Notes: generated by a model not told the origin, from the letters alone. Counted from the stretch's first letter, positions 1 to 12,260 are shown. The stretch: DNA of 64,000 bases from Piezodorus guildinii (GCA_023052935.1 JAJSOM010000006.1:1-64000); one strand, 5' to 3'. Program-made: numbers and translations.

Positions 1-493
1 GAAAAGAATAATATTGTTTTAATAAGTGTTTGTAAAAGTCATTTTATTCTAGTAAAACATAAACATAAAAGTATTGTCTCTAAAAACAGTATATTATTTA
101 TCTATAGCATATAAAAAAAAATTAAACCCGGCAAATTATATCCCATTTTATTTAATAGTTATAACATTATTTCATAACTAAATAGGTAAAATTTAAAATT
201 TGATAGAATAAATCTTCTATAAATTTAATATCCGTTGCTTTAAAAATGAAAAAAATACATTGCATAAAGTGACTCTTCTGGTTTGTAGAAAAATTCTTCT
301 AACATAAACGGGATATGAAATATAATTTTCATACACTTTTTCGTTGTACAGTTAGACTTATCATACACACCAAGACTGAGGTAAACCTAAAACGTAACGT
401 AAGGTTTCGAAAACTTAACGATAGAAAATTTCCCCTATTATATATTTCATAAAAAAGGTAAGAGAATGTTATAATTAATTGTCTTTTAAGATT

Positions 494-905
494 AGTACGG
501 ATTGAGCTTTGGGGCTCTACTAAAACATCAAATTCTTCCCTTATTCAATTCCTGCAATCCTAAATCCTTCGAAAAATCCTCAATGCTCCTTACTTTGTCA
601 CCAACAAACTCATCCATAAAGACCTTAATGTCTCATATGTTGCTGATTTGGCCCGTACTAGATATCATTCCTTCCATCACAAACTCCACTCCCACATTAA
701 CCCACTAGTTTCAATCCCTTCTTCCTCTACTATTCCTGACAATCCTCCGAGGCGTCTGAAAAGAAGATGGCCTCGAGACCTTCTAGTGTAGATTACCTAG
801 TGGAGTGTTGCCAATGGGCATTATCTATATTATGAGATAATTTACTTGATGTATTTACTAATACAGCTGTAAATTTCAATAAATAAATAAGTAAAAAAAA
901 AAAAA
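494..905 (+). mobile_element. 5'-truncated Jockey-type LINE 3' end in ankyrin intron (copy A)
   Basis: In the plus strand this fragment encodes the C-terminal part of a Jockey-type ORF2, recognisable from the block ending RRLKRRWPRDLLV just before the stop, as in the longer LINEs of this window. It is followed by the short 3' UTR containing ACTTGATGTATTTACTAATA and an A-run. A short repeat AAGATT lies on both sides and may be the target-site duplication. It is an ordinary 5'-truncated insertion, with no complete domain. The same insertion is present in the paralogous intron at 22133-22560, so it predates the segmental duplication. Confidence 0.85.
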
Positions 906-1057
906 AGATTGGTATGCTCTGAGGATACTACGACCCGACACATTAAGAAATCACTTCTTTAATTAAAAATCGTTTATTTTTTTCTCTCTTTGTGATGTTT
1001 TTTTTTTTTTCTATGGAATGTATATTAAGTATTTTATACTAATCCTCACACTTTCAG

Positions 1058-1519
1058 GATCCGCAAAGGCCTGCTAAACTGAGGCTAGTGACCAGCTACT
1101 TGCGGGAATTGCAGGAGACTCGTGACATGGTCGAGATAGCAGCCGTTCCTCTAATACACTTGGCAGCTCGAAATGGAAGGGCGGAAGTGGTCGAAGCACT
1201 TCTACATCTCGGTATGAGCCCTGACTTCCTGAGTGATGAAGGATGGACGGCCCTCCACGAGGCGGCGTATGCTGGGAGAAGTGGCACCGTCCAGCTGTTG
1301 CTGTCCCGGGGCGCGGACATAGAGGAACGGACAAACGACAATTGGGCTCCACTCCATTTAGCGGCGGAACGAGGCCATCTTGCAGTAGTAACGATCCTGC
1401 TCAGAGCTGGGGCCCAAGCGGACGCCACGACAGTCGACGGCCTCGACGCCTTAGACTATGCCCACAGCAACAACCATCAGGATGTCTTAGATCTTCTGCT
1501 ACGGTACCTTAATCAATGA
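1058..1519 (+). CDS. Ankyrin-repeat protein, last exon (copy A, partial gene)
   Basis: Last exon of an ankyrin-repeat gene whose upstream exons lie left of the window. A polypyrimidine tract and AG at 1056-1057 form the acceptor. The exon opens in phase 0 (DPQRPAKLRL...) and ends at TGA 1517-1519, giving 153 residues. After a charged linker there are about three ankyrin repeats, visible as PLIHLAARNGR, GWTALHEAAYAGR and NWAPLHLAAERGH, with a last partial repeat (LDALDYAHSNN). Ankyrin repeats act as protein-binding scaffolds and no catalytic motif is present. It differs from copy B by eight amino acids. By comparison with copy B the preceding exon should lie about 145-220 bp left of the window. 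I do not recognise the specific family; function is unknown. Confidence 0.88.
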   Translation, partial: DPQRPAKLRLVTSYLRELQETRDMVEIAAVPLIHLAARNGRAEVVEALLHLGMSPDFLSDEGWTALHEAAYAGRSGTVQLLLSRGADIEERTNDNWAPLHLAAERGHLAVVTILLRAGAQADATTVDGLDALDYAHSNNHQDVLDLLLRYLNQ

Positions 1520-1756
1520 CATATGTCTAAATAGAAGATTTACTGCATATAGATGTATATATAGATTTTATGATTGTGATATGCTATCTATATTTAGTCC
1601 ATAGATGTAAACTGAAATTGTTTGAATTAATCTAGTCAATGATTTAAGTTTAACATAATATGTTTTCTACCAAGAGATGATGATTTTTAGTCTGTCCTTT
1701 AGACAGAACGGAAGATTTTTTTTTTATTTTAATGTAAATATTGTTATATAACATAC

Positions 1757-1823
<67 letters not shown>

Positions 1824-2287
1824 TATATGAATATATGAATTATCTTTCTATTTGTGTAAGAAAATACCTTTAATATATGTATATTAGATTTATTATTTTT
1901 TTATCTGATGTGCATTTTATAATTTTGTACGTAATGTCTCTTAAATACACTTTTTTAAATTTATTGAACTGAATTTATGTTTTTTATTAGCCCTTCCACC
2001 AGAGATGTTGAGTTGTTATTGTATTATGAATGCTTCAAGTTTGATTTTTCTTGGTGATGGACTTATGATGTTGACAAATTTTATGGGAAAAAAAGAAAAT
2101 AGAATTAGTACCTTAACGGAAATAAACTAAACCATATGATTCTCAATTTTTTTAAAATGATTTGATGTAATAATATATATTAATATTTGAAGTACAATAT
2201 ATGCAGTTCCCGGATAAGAATAAATAATAATAATAATGATCTTGAGGCTCTATTAAAAAATCATAGGAGCAACACATTTTATTGATA
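1520..2287 (+). other. 3' flank of ankyrin copy A with (AT)n microsatellite
   Basis: No coding signal. It holds the presumed 3' UTR and downstream flank of the ankyrin gene. A long uninterrupted AT dinucleotide run occupies about 1757-1819. AATAAA-like hexamers occur (for example near 2124 and 2220), but I cannot decide which serves as the polyadenylation signal. The equivalent flank of copy B (23177-23920) is closely similar with a shorter AT run. Confidence 0.6.
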
Positions 2288-5200
2288 ATTTTTTTTTTTT
2301 TTTTATTTAGACAGAAACTATTCTTTATTGAGTAATATTACAATCAGTCCCATGTAGGACATTTTTAATAGTGATGAAGTACAACGTTCATACTACATTC
2401 ACACGATATATACAAAATAATGAATTTATATAATAATATTACAATATACATATATACAAAACAAAATCAATAAAAATATATACAAAAGTCCCTCATACCT
2501 AAATACAATTCTCAAGCATACGTGAGTGGAGTATCTAGCCAATGCTAGAACTCCTATATACATGTTACAAGAGGTCTCGAGGCCACTGCCGTTTCAACCT
2601 TCTGGGGGCGGGAGGGATGGTAGGTGAGTTGAGCTGGATAGGGATTGAGCTAGGGGATTGGGGTGATGAATAAGGTTCTGATAAAATTTAGAGAATTTTG
2701 ATGGTCTGAGGTCTAAAATAAATGGAATATTTAGATGGGAATACTTAATGTAAGGTATGGTTGGATACATAATAAGGAACATTAACTATTGTTCCGAGGA
2801 CTTTGGATTGGAAGGATTAAATGCGTTTGATGTTAAAAAATTTGGCTGTCCCCCACAGTTCAAGTCCGTAGGTCCAGATATGTTTCAGTACTGTCTTGTA
2901 TTGTATATTACTAGTTTGTTTTCGATAGATGGTTTAGAATTTCTGTTCAGTAGTCTGTATGATTGACCAAATCGTCGATTAAGTACTTGTCGTTTAAGTC
3001 TAGTGTGCGGGTTCTAAGTTAGTCTTTTGCCCAGAAGAAAGCCAAGATACCGGACTGTGTCAGATAAAGGAAGCGGAATGGAGTTAAAGAGAACTGGAGG
3101 ACAGGATTGTTTTCGAAGGGTGAAGGTGACATGTTTGCATTTGGATTGATTGACTTTGATTCTCCAGTTGTTACACTAGTCTTTAATTTGAGAAATGTGT
3201 GTTTGGAGGCCTATGGATGCAATTTCGGGATCTAAGTGAGAGGATAGGATAGCTGCGTCATCAGCGTACGTAGCTAGGAAGGTATTAGGGCAAACAGGAA
3301 TATCAGTAGTGTATATACTTGTATTGTAGAGGATAGGACCAAGGACGCTGCCTTGAGGAACACCGGCCTCAACAGTATAATGTTTGGAAAATTCGGAACC
3401 ACTGCGAACTCGGAAGGAGCGGTTTGGTAAATAGGAATCGGAGGACTAGGTAAAATGATTGGGGTAAATGGTTTTGATCTTAAAGAGTAATCCCGGGTGC
3501 CACACCCGGTCAAATGCTTGCGTTATGTCCAGAACTGCACCCGAACAGTACTCTTGTTCTAAGGGCAGAGGAAATATGGTCAACGACTCGGAACACTTGC
3601 TGAACAGTTGAATATTGGGAACGGAATACAAACTGATGGGAAGGAATAGTGTTGTAGTAGGATTCTAATAAAGGTAATATTCGTTTGAGGAGGATTTTTT
3701 CAAAGAAAAGAAAAGAATTGGGAGTAGGCTGATAGGTCTATATGATGTAATGTTGAGAGGTTTATCTGGTTTTATAAAGAGAAATATAGTGGAACGTTTC
3801 CATAAGAGAGGAAAATGGGTAGTGCGTAGGATGGAGTTGTAAATATGTGTAAGGAATATATCGGCTATAGATGGGGAGCCGGTGGCTGAGTGGCTAGCGC
3901 GCTAGTCTCCAACGCCAGAGTTGTGAGTTCGAGTCCCAGTCCCAGCAGGACTTTTATAAGAATTTAATTAAATGGGGACTCACTCACAGCCTCTCCACCG
4001 GGTAGTGAGACTCGTCAACCTACTGGTGGCAACTCGCAAAAATAGGCGTAAGGAGTGATGACCCTACTCTAAACATTTCATCCAGGAACGTGAGTATATT
4101 CTCCCTGGAGTCTATATCACACGGCCAAGAGCCTACACGGCCTGTCGCGCCAGTGAAAAAAAAAATAGATGGAAGCTGTCTGAGAATCTGAGGAGTGAGG
4201 AGATTTTATGCAGGTGATTTATAGCGTGTTAGTTTTCGGAGAAGATATCTGACCTCGTAGATATTAACTGTTTTGGGAAATAATGAAAGCGGGATTGGAG
4301 ACTGAAGGAACTCATCCACTATTGCTATGTGGTAGGGATTGGAATCTGGATGAGGTGCGAAACTTTGGAAACGTATTTGGCAAGTTCACCGGATTTATCT
4401 TCATGAGACGCATCCCAGGAACCATTAATACGACGGAGGGGATGGGAAATATGGTGATATTTTAGAATTTTTTTGGTAACATTCTATACAGAATTGACAC
4501 GAGCCGAAAGAGAAGAAGGGGAGGAACTAAAGGATAGGGAACAGAAGGCCGCCAACTCCCAAAGTTTTGAGGTTCACTCTGAAGCCAATATCACCCGTCG
4601 GGATTGGGGGGAAAAGGTTCCAGTTTACAGGGTCTCTGATAAATGACAGTAGGATTGCTTTAGGGATAGGAGTTATGGATACATTATTGGAATATTGGAC
4701 TATGGTCAGCGGTGAGCTAATGGTTTAGGGAGCCTAATCTGCTGTGTATGAATAAGTCAAGGACGTCCGGATTACGGTTAGGATCAGATGGCCAGTAGGT
4801 AGGGGAATTAGGGGTAGGAGGTTGAAACGTCTAGAGGTGAGTGCAGACTGTAAAGTTCGCCCACGACAATTCGTGGATCTGGGACACCATTATTGGTTCT
4901 TAGCGTTAGTCTGCTCCCAGAAAGAAATGGTTTCCTAAGAAATTGAGGAAGGATTGGGAATAGAATGTTGGAGATGGAATTTTTAGGAGGACAGTACGCA
5001 GATGCGAGGGTGATTGGAAAAGTAAAAGTCTTGATAACTATGGCGGTGCACTGTAGGCTGTTTCATCCAGATTCTGAGATTTTTGGTATCTGGTTTTCAG
5101 GTTCTTGTAGATTTGACATCCCTTGTAGTTAGCCGGGTGGTCCTTGAGGTACAGAGCATAGAACACATACAGCGGGTGTTAATCTGTATCTTGTACATTC

Positions 5201-5640
5201 TTCTGATTTATGTTCACCGCATTTCACACAGCGTGGTGTTTGGTGGCAGTAAGTTCTCGTATGACCATATGCCTGACAATTATGGCACTGAAATATTTCT
5301 TTCTTTGTGTAAGGTTTCGCACTATTGCAGATTTAAAGAATTTTATAGAGGCCCCTCTCACGGTAAAGCTTTTACGAGCGGTAAATCTAAGCTTGAATTT
5401 AGCAAAGGAAGTCTCTCATCCAGCTTCTTTTCAGCCTTCCTCTAACATCTATATTAGTTTATGACTTAAAGTTAATAAGCCTATTGTCGTATCCGTTTAG
5501 TTAGCTATGGAAATTTGAATAGAGAGTTCGAATTTGTTCAACTGTTGGTTGTTGTAAGTCCTTATGTAGAGTTTTGTTATTAACGTACCAGGGAGTTGTC
5601 GTTACGAGAATTAAAGTTTTTGATTAAAATTAATACTATT
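2288..5640 (-). pseudogene. Degenerate Jockey-type LINE, family F, copy A
   Basis: Minus-strand non-LTR retrotransposon, heavily decayed. The 3' end is a T-run at about 2290, and near 2580-2610 the conserved C-terminal RRLKRQWPRDL-like block is visible in reverse complement. The RT catalytic block TYADDAA reads on the minus strand at about 3254-3272. Endonuclease remnants lie around 4700-5000 and an ORF1 CCHC zinc-knuckle region around 5190-5290. Frameshifts and stops occur throughout. A tRNA-type SINE is inserted at 3875-4164. Relative to its paralogue at 49426-52335 it lacks about 245 bp near 4575. Not capable of making protein. Confidence 0.8.
3875..4164 (+). mobile_element. tRNA-derived SINE, family 1, copy 1
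   Basis: About 290 bp with a tRNA-like head. Box A (TGGCTGAGTGG) is followed by a box B-like GAGTTCGAGTCCC, the internal promoter expected for RNA polymerase III. A unique body and a terminal A-run follow. It is flanked by the 8-bp direct repeat ATAGATGG (3867-3874 and 4165-4172), a clean target-site duplication within the minus-strand LINE. The head resembles a Ser/Leu-type tRNA, but the body is not tRNA. The same insertion occurs at 50340-50629, and a diverged third copy lies at 45507-45720. Confidence 0.88.
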
Positions 5641-6014
5641 ATTTTATGTGTCCTGTTTGCTGAACCATAAATCAGTGAGGCGTGAGTCCAAATGAGTTTT
5701 GTGTATGTATTAAGTTTCGGTATGATTTATTCCAATAGATTTCTAAAATAATGCATTTCATTGTGAAAAAACATTTCTTAATTAAAATAATTAGCTTTGT
5801 ATTCAATTATTAATGTATAACTACTCAATAAGAAATTACCATGTTTTAAAGAAAAATTTTCTTGATAAAAACTTTTTATGTAGGAAAAATATTCTCTATT
5901 TTTTTCCAAAGTTTGATAAAAATTCCTGTCCATAGCAGTACTTTTCCCGCATGAAACTCTATGGATGTGTGTTTAAAGTCTATTTGAAGTATAAACAAAA
6001 TATATATTAATAAA

Positions 6015-6165
6015 TTGAGAGAAACCGTTCTTTATTAAGTAATATTACAATCAGTCCAATTTAGGACATTTTCAATAGTGATAAAATACAACATTCACAC
6101 GATACATACAAAACAATAAATTTATATAATAATAATACAATATACATAATAAACTTTGTATAGTC
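6015..6165 (-). mobile_element. LINE family F 3' UTR fragment
   Basis: A second, independent 3' end of the same LINE family. The segment beginning GAAACCGTTCTTTATTAAGT matches the 3' UTR at about 2311 (GAAACTATTCTTTATTGAGT) and continues for roughly 150 bp. No coding part remains. It is duplicated at about 52705-52850 as part of segmental duplication 2. Confidence 0.7.
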
Positions 6166-7440
6166 ATTAAAAACAAAGGAATAATCTAGTCAAAGTGATT
6201 TCATGAGTTACTCATTTAAAAGCATTTAAAGGGTCTTAGAATAAGATGGCCAGAATATTATACTATTTATAAAATGTCTTAAAAATAGTCATTGTATTTT
6301 GTGATATAACATACTTATATAAGAAATAATTACTGGGCTCTCTGTAAGCATGAACCCTTGGGTTTTGATAATTGGTAAAAAATAACGTTGAACCCGAAAT
6401 GTTCAGATGGGAGGATTGGTAATGTTTAGAGGTATTAGAACAGTTTTTAACATTCACTAAATTTAAAGTTTTTCATACATTGTATTAAAACCAATTAAAC
6501 TTGAAAAACATGAAAAGAGACATCTGACCTCAATGATAAATAAATAAATTTTAAAATCTTAAAAAAACTTAAATTTAAACTTGTATGGGTAAAGTCATTT
6601 TTATATCGTAACATTTTTTTTTGCATAATATTAAATGTAGTTCTTCATGCTGGTATGGATAAATTTTTAAAATGATAATATTTTTTTTAATATATTTTTT
6701 AAATTGAAATTTACAACTGTAAATTACAAATCAACAAGTAAATATACTTGCTTGCTATTAATTTTTGATCTACCGTTTTATTTTACAAAACATTTGATTT
6801 TCCAATTTCTTATGATTATTTAATTTACATGATTATTATAAATATTTACCAAACCTCAAATATCGAAAGATACTGAATAACATCCTTAGAACAAAACATA
6901 ATAATTTGAAATATTACATATTGGTATGCTGTGAGAATCGAATTCGTATTGGTGCGAAATCTGATATAATAACCATTACCTAGAAATAAAATTTACATGA
7001 AATTGAAAATATGTACTAATTAACAAAATACTAAAATTGCAGATTGTCTCCTCAATCTTTTGAAGTTTAGATAAAAAAACTTCACCCTTTTACCGCTGGA
7101 TATTGAAGGTGCTATAAAATAGGGAAGGACTACTAAACCAGCCCTGACTCATCGACTCGATGAGCTGGGCCGGTCAGATGAAGAAGCAAGTCCCGTCGGC
7201 TCTCTGTCACAACCCTGTGATGTATTTCCGCAATTTCCCCGTCATATATTTCCGATTTGTCTGTTCCATTATAGTGTTCAAAAATAATTGTTAACTGTAT
7301 TTATATTTAATAAACCTAACTTTAATAGTTACAGGCTATGAATGCAAATTAAAAAAAAAAATATAACTTTTTAAAAAATCTAATGTTATTATTATATTTT
7401 TACAAGATTTATTTTTTTTTAACCACGAAAAGGACTAATT
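6166..7440. other. AT-rich intergenic DNA with a LINE tail fragment
   Basis: No gene recognised. About 6700-6820 matches 62750-62858 closely and resembles a minus-strand Jockey 3' UTR (GAAATTTACAACTGTA near the start). The stretch 7110-7270 is noticeably less AT-rich and may be an old SINE or element fragment, but I see no RNA polymerase III boxes or coding signal in it. Confidence 0.5.
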
Positions 7441-8852
7441 TTACTATTTCCAATTAATGACCCAAAACCTGCTCCTCTAAGGGTAAAATTACCACCACTA
7501 ATCTCTCCACAGACCAATCCCAACCAATAGTTAGCTATTCTCCTATAGAATTCCAATGGTCTGAATAATCACAAAAACGAACGAGACATCTTTCTTCACT
7601 ACAATCACATTGACATTGCTCTGATTACTGAGACTCATTTCACAACTCATTCTCACTTTTACATACGGGACTACATTACTTACAGATCAAATCATCCAGA
7701 TAACACATCCCATGCAGGCTCATGTATCCTTATTCACAAATCCTTACCCCACTCTCTGATTCCCTCCACTCCAACAGACACCATTCAGTCAACCTCTATC
7801 ACCTTATCCTGCCACCCTTTACCACAACGATCTCAGCTATATACTGCCCTTCTGGTAATTCCTTATCCCACGCAACTTACTAACAAATTAAAAAAAGAAA
7901 TAAGAAAATTTAAAGTACAAACTTTACAGAAAACCTAAACACCTCTGATAAATCCTTATGGATAGCAACCAAAAAACTCCTTAAATTTAAATCATTTAAT
8001 CACCCGCTCCTCAATAGCCAATAACTGGTCACGATCAGATCAAGAAAAGTCACAAATATTTGGTAAACACCTCTTCAATATTTTTAACCCTCATCCAGAT
8101 ATCCTAAATCCAACCCACATTGAACATGTTGAGGCAGAACTAGCTATCCCACTCCAAATGTCCCTTCCTCCTAAAGCCTTTCATCCTTCTGAAGTCATAA
8201 ACATAATTAAAAAATTACCTTCCAAAAAAACTCTTGGCCATGATCTTATCACACCTCACATCCTAAAACAACTTCCTCGAAAAGCCGTCGTTTTCCTTAC
8301 TTATATATACAATGCCACTCTCAGATCCACGTATATTCCTACTGCTTGGAAACTTTCAATAGTAAAAATGATACAAAAACTTAATAAGCCTCCTGAACAT
8401 CCGTCATCCTATCGTCCTATCTCCCTTTTGCCCATCATGGGCAAAATCCTGGAAAAACTCCTTCTAAAACGTCTTTATCCTATCCTAGAAATGAATCATG
8501 TTGTCCCTGACCACCAGTTTTTGGATTTCGAACATCTCATTCTACAATACAACAATGTCACCGCGTGGTGGATGTAGTGTCCTCCACATTGGAGCGCAGA
8601 ATGTACTGCACTGGAGCCTTTCTTGATGTAGAACAAGCATTTGATCGAGTCTGGCACCAGGGACTGCTATACAAACTCCGTCAATTCCTCACCCCTACAT
8701 ATTTCCTATTAATGCGTTCCTACCTTACTGGCAGAACCTTTAAGGTAAACCACAACTTTTTCTACACATCCACATTTTCCCTATCTGCTGGAGTGCCTCA
8801 AGGTAGTATCTTAGGTCCTATCCTCTACTTCCTTTATACAGCTGACACCTAA
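7441..8852 (+). pseudogene. Internally deleted Jockey-type LINE (copy E)
   Basis: Plus-strand remnant of the same subfamily as the element at 62860-64000; the two are almost identical over the shared parts. It starts in the ORF1 proline-rich tail (about 7450-7533). It then jumps by deletion to the ORF2 endonuclease start, skips from the endonuclease to the linker near 7870, and contains an RT segment in two frames (8158-8577 and 8565-8852). The RT part shows YRPISLLPIMGKILEKLL and LDVEQAFDRVWH with the first catalytic Asp. It stops just before the YADD box, so the second catalytic motif and the 3' UTR are missing. Dead copy. Confidence 0.82.
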
Positions 8853-9867
8853 CCATCCCTAACCATGATTTTAGAAATTAGGCACACAAATACTCGGGCA
8901 TCCAACGATCGTCCTAACACCTGACGGTCGATTAAATATTATTTGTTTCAATAACTCAGTTATTTTTGAAGATGGAGAAAAATGTTATTCGGGGTTCCTA
9001 ACCAAGAAACCGCAAATAACAGTAAAAAATAGAATCAATACACTGCTATTAATTATAAAAAAGAAAAACAATGAAAAGTCGGAAATATATATATACGCCT
9101 ATAACTCAGTTTTTTTAAGATAGAGAAAAACGTGTATTGTATGTTATAATCAGCAAAGTGCAATAAAAAAATAAGATATTTAAGTCAAAAATTATTTATG
9201 ATAACATATGATTAAGACAAAACTTATAAGAGATGTGATTCCGTGATAAGTCAGTTATTATAGATGATATAGAAAAAATGTGAGGTTTTCTGGAATAAGG
9301 AAATATTTATTTGGATCATTTGAACAAAAATCGAAGGAAAAAAAAAATAGTAAAGAAGTCTAGTATAAATACTTTTGGTTTATTATTTGTAATAGTGATT
9401 CTTTGTATTCCATCAAAAAAAAAAAAAATCTGGTGCGGGCAACACACGACTTTCACTTACCTCAATTTTTAAAATCAATGAAAGAATTTTCAAAAACAGT
9501 TAGAGATAAAAATATATAAATACGCCTATAACTCAGTTTTTTTTAAGATAGAGAAAAACGTGTATTGTATGTTATAATCAGCAAAGTGCAATAAAAAAAT
9601 GAGATATTTACGTCAAACATTATTTATGATAACATATGTTTAAGACACAACTTATAAGAGATGTGATTCCGTGATAAGTCAGTTATTATAGATGATATAG
9701 AAAAAATGTGAGGTTTTCTGGAATAAGGAAATATTTATTTGGATTATTTGAACAAAAATCGAAGGAAAAAAAAAAATAGTAAAGAAGTCTAGTATAAATA
9801 CTTTTGGTTTATTATTTGTAATAGTGATTCTTTGTATTCCATAAAAAAAAAAAATCTGGTGCGGGCA

Positions 9868-10743
9868 ACACACGACTTTAACTTACCTCAATTTTTAAAA
9901 TCAATGAAAGAATTTTCAAAAACAGTTTGAGATAAAAATACGTGAAACTATTAAGGAATTAATTAATTTGAATTTATATAGAAACATGTGTTGTATTAAA
10001 AAATCTATTATATTATTATCTAAAATAATCACTTAGTTTTATCTTATTTTCATCACTCTCTATTAACTTTTAAAAGCTTGCGTATAAGATAATATTTTTT
10101 CTAAAATCTTTAGCTTTCCAACGGTATATCATCATGTATATTACTGCTCTTTTGTCCAAAAACGAATTGCATTAAATAAATATTTTTTCTGTGTTCTCCT
10201 TTAGTTGGGTATCGAATTTATTCAATTTATATATTTATCTGTTTATCATCAGCGTTAACAAGATAATATAGTTATTTTTATTGAATCAACAAAATTAAAG
10301 GTACTTTAGGGGAAGAAAATTAAAATATCGGCATTTAAGCCCTGTCAAACCATTTTTATCAGAATAAAACCTACATGATATTAAAGCCCATTAAATTTTA
10401 CATCGATATAGGGAGTTTAATTAAAATCGTTGGAACTGTTTTCGAGAAAATCGAAAAAAGGTGCAAAATGCATGGTATAAAGTGCCTCTTCTGGTAAGCT
10501 GATTTTGATGAAAAACGTTTTGTCACGTCTCGGGCGTATAATTGTCTTAAATATGAAATTTCAGTTTCATAGGACTTACCGTTTCCGCCCGGGAGTTACC
10601 ACACAACACACACAGACCTTTTTGGGGGACTTGGTTATTTAGACTCAGGGGACCCTAAAACGTGTATTTCCGTTGAAAACTGGAATTCGAAAATGTTCAC
10701 GATCGCAATACTTCTCCTTACTATATATAGTAAGTGAAAGTAA
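9868..10743 (+). repeat. Interspersed repeat family R, copy 1
   Basis: About 875 bp, closely matching 33350-34252 and, in inverse orientation, 45958-47005, with a shorter copy at 48040-48350. The left end reads CACGACTTTAACTTAC and the right end TAGTAAGTGAAAGTA, so the termini are short imperfect inverted repeats around ACTTTCACTTAC. That suggests a non-autonomous DNA transposon, but no transposase is present. It contains a CA-rich stretch before a block ending in ACTCAGGGGACCCTAAAACG. Confidence 0.6.
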
Positions 10744-10889
10744 TAAAATAAATCACTCCCTCCCGAAATTTGAGGTTTGACGTTTCAAGATGCGTATTAA
10801 CAAAAAAACCATTTAAAAAATCCGTTTTTCCACTGTGATTTTTTAGTTAAATTAATAAAATAAATTAAAATGCAGTTCGCATTTTTGTA

Positions 10890-11060
10890 TCTTTTTTTTT
10901 TTTTTTTAATGCTACACTATGTGCTTCTCCATCCTAGAGTCCCTCTATATTGCACCCACCCCTCCAACATAGACCACACCCCTCCGAAATATGGCCGTCA
11001 CGTTTTCCTTGCACCATCCTCAACTCTGCCTTCGTTTCTTGTATTTATCTTTCAAAATTA
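10890..11060 (+). repeat. Fragment related to the large inverted repeat at 45 kb
   Basis: A CT-rich stretch (CTTCTCCATCCTAGAGTCCC onward) containing TATGGCCGTCACGTTTTCCT resembles 45190-45370, where the same order of motifs (TCCTCCATAC, ATGGCCGTCCTGTTTTTCTT, then CTTGTAT) occurs, and its inverted partner near 47280-47400. It is a diverged member of the same unnamed repeat family. No ORF of note. Confidence 0.45.
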
Positions 11061-12260
11061 ATCCATTAACATCAACAACAACTGTTTTCGTTTATTATTT
11101 TCAATAATGAACCTTTGTAATCGACCAAAAAATAACCCCCCATCCAAATTTGAGAGCTTTCCTTTCAAGATGAGTAGAATCCGACTAACTAATAAAAAAA
11201 TCTGTTTGTCCGCCGTTCGCGGCATTTTTTCGAAACTACTAGACCAATTTTTTTTAAAAATTCGCCTCAAGAATACTAGTCCATTCAACGATGATCCTAA
11301 AACCTAGACGTTGATATCAGCTAGTTAGTTTTTAAGTGGCGCCCGATTAAACGTGATTTTATTCAATAATTTAGTTATTCTTTAAGATAGAAAAACATTT
11401 ATTAGTGGTTTTTTAACTAAAAAACCGCGAATAATTTTATAAACGTGAAAAAAGAAAAGAAAAAAAAATGAAATTTTTCGTATAGATACGCTCATGACGT
11501 TATTTTTGACGATTAAGAAAAGTATGTATAGAGTTTTGGAATCAGTAAAGCGTGATAAACAAAAAGAAAATGAAAAAAATTGAAATATCGTTTATATATA
11601 AGCTTGTAACTACGTTATTTTTGAAGATAGAGAAAAAAAATTATGATTGCTTATTAACCAAAAACAACAACAGACAACGAATAATTTATAAAAGAGAAAA
11701 AGAGAAAAGAAACAAATTAATATTTTTCACATAAATATGATTATAACTCAGTTATTTTCGAAGATAGAGAAAAGTGTGTATATTGTTTTAGAATCAGTAA
11801 AACCCAATAGAAAAATAAAATAAAATGATAAATATCTTCAAGTAACAGATTATAATAAATGTAATTACATAAATTCGGTTATTATTGAAGATAGAGAATA
11901 ATCAAAAACATTTTCAAAATCAAGACAACGCGATGAAGAAAGATTAAAAAAAAAAAAAAAAAAAGTCATCTTATATGGTCAAGCCACAGCTCATAAAAGA
12001 TGTGATTCCCTGATAGATCGGTTATTATTACCGATAAAGATAAAATATGAGACTTTCTGGAATCGGGGAATTCTTTGAATGAAAAGAAAAGGAAATAGTA
12101 ACGCAGTGTTGTATAAATGCTTTTGGTCTATTATTTTCAATAATGAACCTTTGTAATCGAAAAAAAAAAAAAAAAAAAAAAAAAGCCCCTTCTCGAAATA
12201 TGATAGCTTAAGATTCAAGATGGTAGAATCCGAATAAAAAAAAAATCCGTTTCTTCTAAT

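Larger units (their letters stand above)
1..3065. repeat. Segmental duplication 1, copy A
   Basis: Near-identical to 21639-24042 plus 26531-27186, which together form copy B once the foldback insertion at 24043-26530 is removed. It carries the end of an ankyrin gene intron, a LINE tail inside that intron, the last ankyrin exon, an AT microsatellite, the 3' flank and the 3' end of a minus-strand LINE. It runs off the left edge of the window. Homology stops inside the LINE near 3065 (copy B near 27186), where copy A continues as LINE and copy B changes to unrelated sequence. Confidence 0.92.
2892..6568. repeat. Segmental duplication 2, copy A
   Basis: Matches 49426-53258 nearly base for base, including LINE family F, the SINE at the identical position with the identical target duplication, the LINE 3' UTR fragment and about 900 bp of unrelated AT-rich sequence. 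Shared non-transposon flank and a shared nested insertion show that DNA was duplicated, not that two elements inserted independently. Copy A lacks about 245 bp found at 51013-51257, while copy C lacks about 60 bp found at 3680-3760. Confidence 0.88.
8890..12260. repeat. Diverged satellite-like tandem array
   Basis: Degenerate units of roughly 110-155 bp share a core like ATAACTCAGTTATTTTTGAA followed by GATAGAGAAAAA. The core recurs near 8955, 9105, 9262, 9532, 9688, 11370, 11500, 11610, 11745, 11875 and 12015. A second shared block (CCTTTCAAGATGAGTAGAAT-like) recurs near 11160 and 12215, with a more distant version near 10785. An almost perfect 427-bp direct duplication (units starting 9094 and 9521) sits inside. 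An unrelated interspersed repeat interrupts the array at 9868-10743. No coding potential; the short ORFs across it are low-complexity. Confidence 0.65.

Noticed and set aside
1074..1512. Several frames overlapping the ankyrin exon on both strands (also at 22731-23169).
   Set aside because: GC-rich shadows of the real exon; only the frame with splice-acceptor continuity and ankyrin motifs is supported, and its paralogue preserves it.
3875..3960. A possible functional tRNA gene (boxes A and B).
   Set aside because: The cloverleaf cannot be completed and a SINE body and A-run follow; identical units elsewhere with target duplications show it is a SINE head.
5083..5445. A plus-strand 120-residue frame, also at 51780-52094, apparently conserved between two loci.
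   Set aside because: Conservation is due to the segmental duplication; the real coding content is the minus-strand LINE ORF1 knuckle region.
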